Positions 1 to 8,019 of a stretch of 64,000 nt of DNA are shown piece by piece. The number at the start of each line of letters is the position of its first letter. Within the stretch, counting starts at the first letter, position 1. The DNA lies in NCBI GenBank assembly GCA_026415315.1, contig JAOAHI010000007.1, positions 1 to 64,000 of the forward strand, written 5' to 3'. Origin of the DNA: Methylohalobius sp. (GTDB lineage Bacteria; Pseudomonadota; Gammaproteobacteria; Methylococcales; Methylothermaceae). The position numbers and the translations under genes were made by a program. A model generated the notes under the pieces. That model was not told the DNA's origin, searched no databases, and saw only the letters and a list, made by a program, of their open reading frames with translations.

Positions 1-9
1 CTAAAAATA

Positions 10-1425
10 TTAACCTTCTTTGCCCGCTTTGTCCAGGATATAGGCAATTGCCCGGGCGATGCGCGCCAAAGTCTTCTCACGGCCTACAAGAGATAAAGTC
101 ACGTCGATAGGCGGCGAAACCGAGGTGCCAGTCACCGCCACTCTCAGGGGTTGGGCGATGTGGCCGAGTTTCTGCCCAAGTTCTTCGGCTACAGCCACCA
201 CCGCTTGATGGAGCTTTTCCTGCTCCCAAACCTCCAACGCTTGCAGACGCTCATGCAACGCCCGAAGTGCTGGCAGCACCTCAACAGTCAGATGCTTTTT
301 AGCCGCCTGGGCGTCATACTCGTCAAAATCCTGATAAAAAACCTGGCAGCTTGCGGCCATCTCAGTCAAAGTCTTGGTACGCTCGCGAAACGCCAGCACC
401 AAATCCACCACGTCTGGCCCTTGATCCGGATCGATCCCCAGCCGTCCTAAGTACCAGCGCAAATGATGGGCCACGTGCAAGGGACTTGAGTGCATCAAAT
501 AGTGGTGGTTGAGCCACAACAGCTTGGCAGGATTGAAAGTGGAAGCCGACTTGTTGACTTCGGCGATATCGAACAGGTGAATCATCTCGTCTATGGAAAA
601 GACCTCCTGATCGCCGTGGGCCCAGCCTAAGCGCACCAGGTAATTGAGCAAGGCCTCAGGCAAATACCCTTGGTCGCGGTACTCGAGCACGCTGACGGCC
701 CCGTGCCGTTTGGACAAGCGCGTCCCGTCTTCGCCCAAAATCATCGGCACGTGCGCATAGCGCGGCGGCTCGGCTCCTAAGGCGCGCAGGATATTGATCT
801 GCCGCGGCGTGTTGCTTAAATGGTCGTCGCCGCGGATCACGTGGGTGATCGCCATGTCCACATCGTCCACCACTACCGTCAGGTTGTAAGTGGGCGTTCC
901 GTCCGAGCGGGCAATGATCAAATCGTCCAGCTCCCGGTTGGAAAAAGCCACCCGGCCGCGCACGAAGTCTTCAATCACGACTTCGCCTTCGCTAGGATTA
1001 CAGAACCTCACCACCGGCTCGACCCCAGGACGCGGCCCGGTACGGGCTCGGCAGCGTCCGTCGTAGCGCGGCTTCTCCTTACGCGCCAACTGCGCCTGGC
1101 GCATCTCTTCCAACTCTTCCTTGGTGCAGTAGCAGTAATACGCCTTGCCCTCGTCCAGTAGGCGCTGGATGACTTCCCGGTAACGATCAAAACGTTCGCT
1201 TTGGAAGTATGGCCCTTCGTCATAGTCCAAACCTAGCCAGGCTAGGCTCTCCAAGATGGCGTTGACCGATTCGCGGGTGGAACGTTCGCGGTCGGTGTCC
1301 TCAATGCGCAAGAGGAAAGTGCCGCCGTGCTTGCGCGCATACAGCCAGTTGAACAAAGCGGTGCGCGCCCCACCGATATGAAGATACCCTGTAGGACTGG
1401 GGGCAAAACGCGTACGTATGCTCAT
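10..1425 (-). CDS. gltX: glutamyl-tRNA synthetase
   Basis: Charges tRNA-Glu with glutamate in the cytoplasm. The 471-residue protein has the class I synthetase signature near its N-terminus ([13 protein letters not shown], a HIGH-type motif) and the KMSKS-type loop as [11 protein letters not shown] in the middle, followed by the helical anticodon-binding region. Its length matches bacterial GluRS. The ATG at 1425 gives the usual [13 protein letters not shown] start; an in-frame TTG two codons upstream (1431) is possible but has no better ribosome-binding site. The next gene upstream, on the same strand, lies about 40 bases away. Whether it is discriminating (Glu only) or non-discriminating cannot be told here. 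Confidence 0.97.
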   Translation of the reverse strand: MSIRTRFAPSPTGYLHIGGARTALFNWLYARKHGGTFLLRIEDTDRERSTRESVNAILESLAWLGLDYDEGPYFQSERFDRYREVIQRLLDEGKAYYCYCTKEELEEMRQAQLARKEKPRYDGRCRARTGPRPGVEPVVRFCNPSEGEVVIEDFVRGRVAFSNRELDDLIIARSDGTPTYNLTVVVDDVDMAITHVIRGDDHLSNTPRQINILRALGAEPPRYAHVPMILGEDGTRLSKRHGAVSVLEYRDQGYLPEALLNYLVRLGWAHGDQEVFSIDEMIHLFDIAEVNKSASTFNPAKLLWLNHHYLMHSSPLHVAHHLRWYLGRLGIDPDQGPDVVDLVLAFRERTKTLTEMAASCQVFYQDFDEYDAQAAKKHLTVEVLPALRALHERLQALEVWEQEKLHQAVVAVAEELGQKLGHIAQPLRVAVTGTSVSPPIDVTLSLVGREKTLARIARAIAYILDKAGKEG

Positions 1426-1466
1426 TGCCAAGTCGTTTTATCGTAAATTTGAAATTCTACCAAACC

Positions 1467-2357
1467 TTAAGCCGTCTTCGAACGGCCCATCGCCCGGACG
1501 ATCTCGGCCAACGGCATCAGCTCGATCCTGGCCTGGAATAGGAGGTCGTTTCTAATTAGGCCTAGGCAGCGAAAACGCTTGCGGCCTTCGCTTGAATTTT
1601 CAGGCGCTACCAATAAATGCAAAGGATCGTTGCTTTTGATCTCGGCCCCTACTTTTCGGTCGATGCTGATCTCGTGATAGGTATAAACCATGGGGGCACG
1701 CTCAAAATCGTGTCCCTCGCGCCAGGCTCGCTCTAATAAGGCACAGGAAATATAACTTACCGGGAAAATTTCAGGGAATGCTGTTCTCGCGGCCAGTTCG
1801 TCGAAATACTGGATCGGATCGACCAAACATCCAAGCAAAAAATTCTTAGCGTTCGCAGTCATCATGAACTTGCGCTTTAAGAAATATCCCATTACTTCTG
1901 AGCGATCCGGCAAGGCGCAAAGCTCCGGCAGCTGTTCCATCTTTTCAGCCAGCACCAAAGGCTCCTGCGTCAGCCTGTGATGGCCCATCAGCACGATTCC
2001 CTGGTCGCTGCGTAGCAATAGCCGATTGCTCAGCCCCTTTTGGCCTTCATCCCAGTGCGAAGGTTTGATCGTCAAATTAAAACGTTGACCCGGCTTGAGC
2101 GCTGCGGCGAAGTGAATCTGGTAATGGCTGAAACGAAGCCGCGCAAGCAAGGCGGGGTCGTCATGGGTATGGCGATAGGCCGCCACCGCCTCAGCCACCC
2201 AGGTCTCCATCTGGAAACCGAGCACAATCGGTCCACCGTACGGATTGCCGGCCAGTCTGTGCCACTTGTGGGGATCGTGGAACAAGTTGAAATCATCGGT
2301 GGCAAAGCGCGCCACATCGACGTGTAACTGGGAGAAACCTGGGGATTCGACCAACAC
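1467..2357 (-). CDS. hotdog-fold (MaoC/dehydratase-like) protein, function unknown
   Basis: A 296-residue soluble protein that I do not recognise by name. Near residues 20-50 it reads DDFNLFHDPHKW then PYGGPIVLGFQ, which resembles the active-site region of MaoC-type (R)-specific hydratases (D-x-N-x-x-H ... G-x-P-I-x-x-G), so a hotdog or double-hotdog fold is inferred. The second half could be a degenerate second hotdog. No signal peptide or membrane segment is evident. The start is GTG at 2357, supported by a GGAGG box about 7 bases upstream (2361-2366). It sits between gltX (same strand) and the divergent PRPP-synthetase-like gene. A role in acyl-ACP or acyl-CoA chemistry is only a guess. 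Confidence 0.72.
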   Translation of the reverse strand: MLVESPGFSQLHVDVARFATDDFNLFHDPHKWHRLAGNPYGGPIVLGFQMETWVAEAVAAYRHTHDDPALLARLRFSHYQIHFAAALKPGQRFNLTIKPSHWDEGQKGLSNRLLLRSDQGIVLMGHHRLTQEPLVLAEKMEQLPELCALPDRSEVMGYFLKRKFMMTANAKNFLLGCLVDPIQYFDELAARTAFPEIFPVSYISCALLERAWREGHDFERAPMVYTYHEISIDRKVGAEIKSNDPLHLLVAPENSSEGRKRFRCLGLIRNDLLFQARIELMPLAEIVRAMGRSKTA

Positions 2358-2408
2358 GGCGGCCTCCTAATGAGTCACCCCATACTAAAAAGCATAGCAA
2401 AACCCAAT

Positions 2409-2448
2409 TGCTTGATGCGGCCAGGTCGCCGACAATACGCATCAAGCA
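2409..2448. repeat. 11-bp perfect inverted repeat in the leader of the PRPP-synthetase-like gene
   Basis: TGCTTGATGCG (2409-2419) and its exact complement CGCATCAAGCA (2438-2448) are separated by 18 bases. The repeat ends 19 bases before the ATG at 2468. It could be an mRNA hairpin in the leader or a dimeric operator. It has no T-run, so it is not a classic terminator. Confidence 0.7.
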
Positions 2449-2467
2449 CAACTTCTGCCCTCAGAGA

Positions 2468-3451
2468 ATGGCCGAACCGCTTTTGTTCACTCTGAATGCT
2501 TTTGTCGATTATGCCAGCCGCGTCGCTTCGCACTTAGGTATCTCCTTGGGAAAACACGAAGAGCGCGCGTTCGAGGATGGAGAATTCAAGATCCGCCCCT
2601 TGGAGAGCGCACGCGGACGAGAGGTGTTTTTGTTGGCTTCCCTATACTCGGATCCGAGTTTGAGCGTCAACGATAAGCTGCTGCGCGTGCTCCTGTTCAC
2701 CGGCGCCCTGCGGGATGCCTCGGCGCGCGAAATCACCTTGGTTTTGCCTTACCTGGCCTACGCCCGTAAAGATCGCCGTACCCAGGCGCGAGACCCAGTA
2801 AGCCTGAGGTATCTGGCCCAGATGATCGAGGCAGTGGGCGCCGACCGGGTGGTAACCCTGGAAGTGCATAACCCAGCCGCCTATCAGAACGCTTTCCGCT
2901 GCATTGCCGAACACCTGGATTCTTTTCCCATATTTTTGGATTGGCTGCTGTCGGTTCTGACGCCGGAGGAGCCTGTGGCCGTCGTCTCTCCCGATACCGG
3001 CGGATACAAACGTGCCCAACTCTTCCGCCAAAAATTGGCCGCGCGGCTGGGAAGCGAGGTAGAAATTGCCGTGACGGAGAAACTGCGCGGCGGGGGAGAG
3101 CTCCATCACGGTCGCCTGCTGGGCGAGGTAACTGGCAGCACCGTGTTGATCTTTGACGATCTGATCGTCACCGGCCGAACCCTGGCCCATGCCGCCCGCC
3201 TATGCAAGGCAGAAGGAGCCAAACGCGTATTCGCCTTAGCAGCCCACGGCCTGTTTCATCCTAGCGCTAACCAACATCTAGCTGAACCCGCCTTAGACAA
3301 AATCGTCGTCACCGACACGGTGACTCCCTGGCATCTCACCGGCCAAGAGGTCAAAGACAAGCTCCTCGTCCTCGACACCACGGCTTTCCTCGCCCAGGCC
3401 ATCGCGCGGATTCACCAAGGTGAATCGCTGACGGAGCTGTTTGACCGTTGA
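2468..3451 (+). CDS. ribose-phosphate pyrophosphokinase (PRPP synthetase) family protein, divergent
   Basis: Probably makes phosphoribosyl pyrophosphate from ribose 5-phosphate and ATP. The 327-residue protein has the family layout: the ATP-loop region YLAYARKDRRTQARDPVS (about 95-112), SPDTGGYKRA (about 174-183) and the PRPP-binding loop VLIFDDLIVTGRTL (about 226-239). The loop differs from the usual DDMIDTGGT form, and the canonical VDLH is replaced by LEVHNP, so this is not the standard housekeeping Prs. The ATG at 2468 excludes the leader hairpin and aligns with the family start; the ribosome-binding site is weak. It is followed on the same strand by rpiA, which makes its presumed substrate, suggesting a shared job. 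A regulatory or alternative-substrate role is possible. Confidence 0.85.
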   Translation: MAEPLLFTLNAFVDYASRVASHLGISLGKHEERAFEDGEFKIRPLESARGREVFLLASLYSDPSLSVNDKLLRVLLFTGALRDASAREITLVLPYLAYARKDRRTQARDPVSLRYLAQMIEAVGADRVVTLEVHNPAAYQNAFRCIAEHLDSFPIFLDWLLSVLTPEEPVAVVSPDTGGYKRAQLFRQKLAARLGSEVEIAVTEKLRGGGELHHGRLLGEVTGSTVLIFDDLIVTGRTLAHAARLCKAEGAKRVFALAAHGLFHPSANQHLAEPALDKIVVTDTVTPWHLTGQEVKDKLLVLDTTAFLAQAIARIHQGESLTELFDR

Positions 3452-3509
3452 CGCCGATTCTTTTCCTAGTATCATGCTCAACTATAGCGACGATTCCGGG
3501 AGGGGCAGG

Positions 3510-4193
3510 ATGGACGATAAGCAACTGGTGGGGCTCTCTGCCGCTAGGAAGATCCAAGACGGTATGACCGTGGGGCTAGGAACCGGATCCACCGCCAACT
3601 GTTTCATCGAAGCTTTAGCGCAACGTTGCCGGAGCGAAAACCTGCGCGTCACCGCTGTGGCCAGCTCTCCCATCTCTGCCATCCAAGCCAGTGCCTTGGG
3701 ACTTCCGCTTGTCTCTTTGGAGCAACTGAGCAAGCTGGATGTGTATGTAGACGGTGCCGATGAAGTAGCCCCAGACCTCACCCTCCTTAAAGGCCGTGGC
3801 CAAGACTTAGTGCGGGAGAAAATCCTGGCGCGAGCAGCAGGACAATTTTGGGTATTAGCGGATCGCTCCAAACTCGTAACCCGCGTAGGCGAGAAGTTTC
3901 CGACTCCGATTGAAGTCTGGCCGTTCGCCTGGCAGCTGGTCCAAAGCCAGCTTAAAGCCGAAGGTATAGACTCCAAACTTAGGATAAAAGAAAGCGGGGT
4001 GGCGTTGACCTCCGCCGGGACTTTCGTTCTCGATGCCCAGTTCCCGCCCTTTTGGGAAGCCGCCGCTATCAACCGTTTCTTGAACGACCTTCCTGGAGTG
4101 GTCGAGCACGGCATTTTCTTAAACCTGGCCAGCCTTGTGCTTATTGCCACTGACGGCCAAGTCGAAGAACGCCGACGGTCAAACGATGCTTAA
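3510..4193 (+). CDS. rpiA: ribose-5-phosphate isomerase A
   Basis: Interconverts ribose 5-phosphate and ribulose 5-phosphate in the pentose phosphate pathway. The 227-residue protein shows the RpiA signatures: GLGTGSTANCFIEAL near the N-terminus, DVYVDGADEVAPDLTLLKGRG in the middle and ADRSKLV further on. In-frame ATGs at 3441 and 3474 lie upstream, but the one at 3510 has a GGAGG box (3499-3503) six bases before it and gives the standard length. It lies 58 bases after the PRPP-synthetase-like gene and 23 bases before bcp, so the three genes probably form one unit. Confidence 0.95.
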   Translation: MDDKQLVGLSAARKIQDGMTVGLGTGSTANCFIEALAQRCRSENLRVTAVASSPISAIQASALGLPLVSLEQLSKLDVYVDGADEVAPDLTLLKGRGQDLVREKILARAAGQFWVLADRSKLVTRVGEKFPTPIEVWPFAWQLVQSQLKAEGIDSKLRIKESGVALTSAGTFVLDAQFPPFWEAAAINRFLNDLPGVVEHGIFLNLASLVLIATDGQVEERRRSNDA

Positions 4194-4216
4194 AACAAAC
4201 TTATGGAGGATACACC

Positions 4217-4684
4217 ATGCTGACTGCAAACCAACCGGCTCCCGAGTTCAGCGCGCCTAATCAGGACGAAAAAATCGTAAGCCTTTCCGATTTTCGCGGT
4301 AAACAAAACGTAGTGTTGTATTTTTATCCCAAAGACGACACCCCAGGCTGCACCATCGAAGCCAACGAGTTCACCCAACTGGCTGAGGAATTTGCCAAGT
4401 ACAATACTGTCGTCATCGGCGTGAGCAAGGACCCGTGCGACATGCACCGGGCATTTATCGCCAAATACGGATTAAAGGTGAACCTTCTGGCCGATACCGA
4501 CGGCACCCTGTGCGAGCGTTACGGGGTCTGGCAAGAGAAGGAAAAAGGCGGAGTCAAAAAATGGGGCATCGTCCGTTCCACCTTCATCATCGATAAAAAC
4601 GGGACCATCGTGGACGCCGAGTACGGCGTCAAGCCGGAAGGCCACGCTCAGGCAGTGTTAGAAAAAGTCAAACAGCTGGCCTAA
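4217..4684 (+). CDS. bcp: thioredoxin-dependent peroxiredoxin (BCP/PrxQ type)
   Basis: Reduces hydrogen peroxide and organic hydroperoxides. The 155-residue protein has the peroxiredoxin active site PKDDTPGCT with peroxidatic Cys45. The resolving cysteine found five residues later in E. coli BCP is replaced by Asn50. Cys74 (KDPCDMH) lies in the region where some PrxQ proteins carry an alternative resolving cysteine, and Cys99 is also present, so an atypical 2-Cys mechanism is likely but not shown. A GGAGG box precedes the ATG. Its stop codon overlaps that of the convergent kinase-like gene by four bases. Confidence 0.94.
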   Translation: MLTANQPAPEFSAPNQDEKIVSLSDFRGKQNVVLYFYPKDDTPGCTIEANEFTQLAEEFAKYNTVVIGVSKDPCDMHRAFIAKYGLKVNLLADTDGTLCERYGVWQEKEKGGVKKWGIVRSTFIIDKNGTIVDAEYGVKPEGHAQAVLEKVKQLA

Positions 4685-5697
4685 TCTGCGAGTATTCTTT
4701 GGCTATAAGCCGTCGCCAGTTTTAAATACCGCCCAGCCCGACTCTTAAGGCGAGGCCAAGCAGTCGGGCTGCTCTCCCGTAGCCGGCAAAGGAGCAAACG
4801 CGCTCTGAGCGTTGCCCTATAAGCCAGATAGAAATCCTGCAGCCGGGGGGGAACGGTATCCCCAGAAATACGGGCAAAAATCTCCAAAAACCGCCTACCA
4901 ACCTCGCCATATCCCAGATACTGGCATTCCAATGCCAGATAGCCCGTTTCGTCGGCGCTGTCTAAAAGGCGAAGCTCCCGGCTGAACTCTAAGCAGTCGA
5001 TGACTCTCGGCCAGGGAGGCTCGAAACACACGTGTTCTGGTCTTAAATCTCCATGACCCTCCACGATTTTATTGTCCGCCGCTCGGGCGTCAAACCAGTC
5101 TGCCCGCCGCTCCAGAAATTCCAACTGAGCCCCGCACAACGCCCTCACGTCCATGCCCGGCAAAACAGACCCCAATGTCTCAAGTTCGCGCAGATTGAGC
5201 GAAATCGCCTGCCAATAGCGACTGCGATAGCTCTCTCCGTTCAGGTCTTGGCGCGGACAGGATTTATAAAAATCGACCAAGATCTCGGCCAAGGCCTTAA
5301 GATGGCCCTCCCCTATGCGCCCCCCTTTAAGCAGGTGGTCCAACATCTGGCTCTGCGGTAGACGCCGCATCCAGACCAGAAAATCCACAACTTCACCGCG
5401 GCCTTCTAGCGCCAAATGGCCATTGCCGGCCAAAGTCAGCGTTAGGACGCCAAAATAGACGTCTGGGGAGAGACGCCGGTTGAGCTCCAGTTCCTTTTGA
5501 CAAAAAAAACCTCGGGCAGCGACGGTGCTGAAATCCAAATAGGGGTAACGGGCCGGTTTTTTAAGTTTATAGGCATAGCGGTCGGTTAAAAACACCCATG
5601 CCAAATGAGTCTCGATGGCCTGCACGCGGACCGGCCGCTCCGGGTAGCTGTCGGGAAAAAGCAAAAAAGCCAGCTTAGCTTTAAGGGGAACCTCCAC
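4681..5697 (-). CDS. aminoglycoside-phosphotransferase-fold kinase-like protein (COG2187 type)
   Basis: A 338-residue soluble protein resembling the kinase half of COG2187 proteins. Residues 28-58 carry the typical IETHLAWVFL ... YAYKLKKP ... YLDFST pattern. The catalytic loop HGDLRPEHVCF is at about 215-225 and the metal-binding Asp follows in VIDCLEF (about 232-238). The AAA/ATP-binding half found in longer members is absent. GTG at 5697 is preferred: GGAG stands about 7 bases upstream and it leaves only a 17-base overlap with the upstream Nudix gene. A TTG at 5745 would add 16 residues and a 65-base overlap. The substrate is unknown; aminoglycoside resistance should not be assumed. Confidence 0.82.
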   Translation of the reverse strand: MEVPLKAKLAFLLFPDSYPERPVRVQAIETHLAWVFLTDRYAYKLKKPARYPYLDFSTVAARGFFCQKELELNRRLSPDVYFGVLTLTLAGNGHLALEGRGEVVDFLVWMRRLPQSQMLDHLLKGGRIGEGHLKALAEILVDFYKSCPRQDLNGESYRSRYWQAISLNLRELETLGSVLPGMDVRALCGAQLEFLERRADWFDARAADNKIVEGHGDLRPEHVCFEPPWPRVIDCLEFSRELRLLDSADETGYLALECQYLGYGEVGRRFLEIFARISGDTVPPRLQDFYLAYRATLRARLLLCRLRESSPTAWPRLKSRAGRYLKLATAYSQRILAD

Positions 5698-6151
5698 CGG
5701 ACCGCTCCGTTTGGGCTGCGGTGACGATTTTATGCGCCCAATCAAGAACTGCCCTAAGCCTAGGTACCAACAGGGGCCGGGCTTCGTCGTAAGTCAGCCA
5801 GCGGAACGCATGGTGTTCTGGGCGACCAAGCTCTGGGTTGAGCGGAAGCCAAACTTCTCCGCGGGAGGACTCTGCCAGATAATAACGAGCCACTTTCCCC
5901 TTCCCGTATGGAAGCGTTTCGCAGTAGACCTCGCCCCAGCGGAAAACGAGGTCAGAGAGACCAGTTTCCTCCTTGACTTCTCGGATTGCAGCCTCAAAGG
6001 GGAGCTCGCCTGGCTCGACCGAACCTTTTGGGAAATCCCAATAGGAAAACGCACGCAACAAAAGATAGTACGGAGTGCGATTTACCCATCTGATCACCAC
6101 GATGCCAGCTGCCAAACACCTAGGAGCAGAGAGAGTTGCGCCAGACTTCAT
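5681..6151 (-). CDS. Nudix hydrolase
   Basis: Hydrolyses a nucleoside-diphosphate-linked substrate. The 156-residue protein carries a complete Nudix box at residues 43-65 (GSVEPGELPFEAAIREVKEE followed by TGL), fitting G-x5-E-x7-R-E-U-x-E-E-x-G-U. The surrounding pattern (YYLLLRAFSYWDFPKGS) resembles Ap4A-hydrolase-like members. ATG at 6151 gives the usual short N-terminus; a TTG at 6187 is an alternative start lying next to the helicase stop. The gene overlaps the downstream kinase-like gene by 17 bases and follows the helicase closely, so all three may be co-transcribed. Confidence 0.9.
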   Translation of the reverse strand: MKSGATLSAPRCLAAGIVVIRWVNRTPYYLLLRAFSYWDFPKGSVEPGELPFEAAIREVKEETGLSDLVFRWGEVYCETLPYGKGKVARYYLAESSRGEVWLPLNPELGRPEHHAFRWLTYDEARPLLVPRLRAVLDWAHKIVTAAQTERSGGGSP

Positions 6152-6189
6152 GTCGTTTATGATGGCGCACCTGCCCTCGCTTGCCAAGC

Positions 6190-7830
6190 CTAGGCTCGCT
6201 CCCGCTCAATATACCGCGAGATGTTAAGCCGCCGGCCTGCCACATGGGCCTTTTTCAGCGCCTGGAGAGCCTCTTGTGGTATTCCCTGAGGTAAATCCAC
6301 CGTACTGAATTGGTCCTGAATCTGGATCCGGCCAATGAATCGGCCACTTAATCCCGTCTCATTGGCGATCGCTCCTACGAGATGGCCAGGGGTAATTCCG
6401 TGGCAGCGACCGACTTCAAGGCGGTAACGGGTCATCCCGACCTGAGCCCCCCTAGGTCTGCGCTTGGAGACCGGCCGCTGAAGCAAGCGTTCCTCGGCAG
6501 CCAGCACCTCTTCCTTCGGCGCCAAGCATGCATCCTCTTGGATGAGAGTAGCCAAAGCAGCAGCGATCTCGATCGCTGGAAGGCTATGCTCTTGCTGATA
6601 CCGCGCAAGCAGTTCACGGTATATAGGTACCCTTGGATCAGCCAATGCCTGGCCGAGGCGCTGCTGAAAGCGGATTGCCCGCTTTTGGCCGATAGCCTCG
6701 ACCGTAGGCAGCTGCATGGGTTCCAGCTTTTGCCGACTAGTCCGTTCAATCGCTGAAAGTATGTTTTTCTCGCGAGGAGTTACCAATAAGATCGCCTCAC
6801 CCGCGCGTCCCGCCCGACCGGTACGCCCGATCCTATGAACATAGGATTCGATATTAAGGGGAGCATCGTAATTGATCACGTGACTAATTCGCGCGACGTC
6901 TATTCCCCGGGCTGCTACATCGGTGGCTACAAGAATGTTTAATTGGCCGTTTTTGAGACGGTTAAGCGCATGCTGACGCTGGCTTTGGGGAAGATCGCTG
7001 CTAAGGGGGGCTGCGGCAAATCCACAGGCAGCCAGTTTATCGGCCAATTCCAACGTTTGGGCCTTAGTGCGCACAAACACAATAACAGCAGTAAAATCCT
7101 CTGCTTCTAAGATTCGGATCAAGCCATTTAGCTTAGCGTGGGGGGCCAAAACACAGTATCGCTGCCGGACAGTCTCCGCCATGACAGTTTTGTCCTGAAC
7201 CTGAATCTCCACCGGATCGCATAGATGGCGTTTGGCAATCTGCCGGATCGGAGCTGGCATGGTGGCAGAGAACAAAGCTATTTGCCGCTTGGCCGGAGCT
7301 TGCCCTAAAATCCAATCCACGTCGTCCACAAATCCCATGCGCAGCATTTCGTCCGCTTCGTCTAAGACGAGAGTCTTCACCCTATCCAGAGTCAAAGCGC
7401 CCCGCCGCATATGATCCATGACCCTGCCCGGGGTGCCCACTACTATCTGTACTCCTTGCGTTAAGGCTCGGACCTGCCGGCTGTACTCCTGCCCCCCGTA
7501 AACCGGCAGAATACGCACTCCCGCCAATTCAGCAGCATAGGTATGAAACGCTTCGGCCACTTGGAGCGCCAATTCCCGGGTCGGCGTCAGCACCAAAACC
7601 TGAGGCCGAACGAGCTGAAGATCGAGCCTAGTTAGAAGCGGCAAGGCAAACGCCGCCGTCTTGCCGCTGCCTGTTTGGGCCTGGGCGATCACATCCCGTC
7701 CGGCTAAAAGATGAGGGATTGTAGCGACCTGGATCGGCGTAGGAGATTGGTATCCGACTCTATCCAGCGCTTTCAGTATCGGGGCGGATAGGTTTAAGGC
7801 GAGAAAATTGTAGGGGTTGGAAGTAGACAT
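6190..7830 (-). CDS. deaD: DEAD-box ATP-dependent RNA helicase (DeaD/CsdA type)
   Basis: Unwinds RNA, typically in ribosome assembly and mRNA turnover, especially in the cold. The 546-residue protein has the full motif set: the Q motif with TPIQ, AQTGSGKT (I), PTRELALQ (Ia), DEADEMLRMGF (II), FSATMP (III) and HRIGRTGRAG (VI). The C-terminus holds a DbpA-like RNA-binding module (RYRLEVGRCHGITPGHLVGA ... GRFIGRIQI). It is shorter than E. coli CsdA, lacking much of the tail. The start is ATG at 7830 with an AAGG ribosome-binding site at 7838-7841. That site lies inside a long predicted leader hairpin, suggesting structural control of translation. It lies downstream of rpoS on the same strand. 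Confidence 0.95.
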   Translation of the reverse strand: MSTSNPYNFLALNLSAPILKALDRVGYQSPTPIQVATIPHLLAGRDVIAQAQTGSGKTAAFALPLLTRLDLQLVRPQVLVLTPTRELALQVAEAFHTYAAELAGVRILPVYGGQEYSRQVRALTQGVQIVVGTPGRVMDHMRRGALTLDRVKTLVLDEADEMLRMGFVDDVDWILGQAPAKRQIALFSATMPAPIRQIAKRHLCDPVEIQVQDKTVMAETVRQRYCVLAPHAKLNGLIRILEAEDFTAVIVFVRTKAQTLELADKLAACGFAAAPLSSDLPQSQRQHALNRLKNGQLNILVATDVAARGIDVARISHVINYDAPLNIESYVHRIGRTGRAGRAGEAILLVTPREKNILSAIERTSRQKLEPMQLPTVEAIGQKRAIRFQQRLGQALADPRVPIYRELLARYQQEHSLPAIEIAAALATLIQEDACLAPKEEVLAAEERLLQRPVSKRRPRGAQVGMTRYRLEVGRCHGITPGHLVGAIANETGLSGRFIGRIQIQDQFSTVDLPQGIPQEALQALKKAHVAGRRLNISRYIERERA

Positions 7831-7834
7831 AAAA

Positions 7835-7908
7835 ATACCTTGGGTCTTTGAGATAGAACCAGCTCGATGTCACTTGAGCCGCTTATATCTTCAAAGGCAC
7901 CAAGGCAT
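7835..7908 (-). promoter_or_regulatory. leader hairpin that buries the deaD ribosome-binding site
   Basis: On the minus-strand transcript, bases 7908-7886 pair with 7855-7835 in about 20 base pairs. They form an outer AUGCCUUGG/CCAAGGUAU block, a CUUUGA/UCAAAG block and a GAUA/UAUC block, separated by two single-base bulges and one mismatch. The AAGG that would bind 16S rRNA (7841-7838), seven bases before the ATG, is fully paired. The roughly 30-base loop can form a small GCUC/GAGC stem. A thermosensor or helicase-autoregulated switch is an inference. Confidence 0.6.
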
Positions 7909-8019
7909 CGGAACTACCAAACGCTGCCAAAGAATTGGCATATAAATTATTTTACCTTTTCCTTGGATACTTGTCCACGTTTCGGCAACCAAGGTTTCAG
8001 CTAAGCCGCATTCGGAAAG

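Noticed and set aside
3482-4150. A 222-codon minus-strand frame opposite rpiA
   Set aside because: Antisense to a certain gene; serine/arginine-rich composition typical of a shadow frame.
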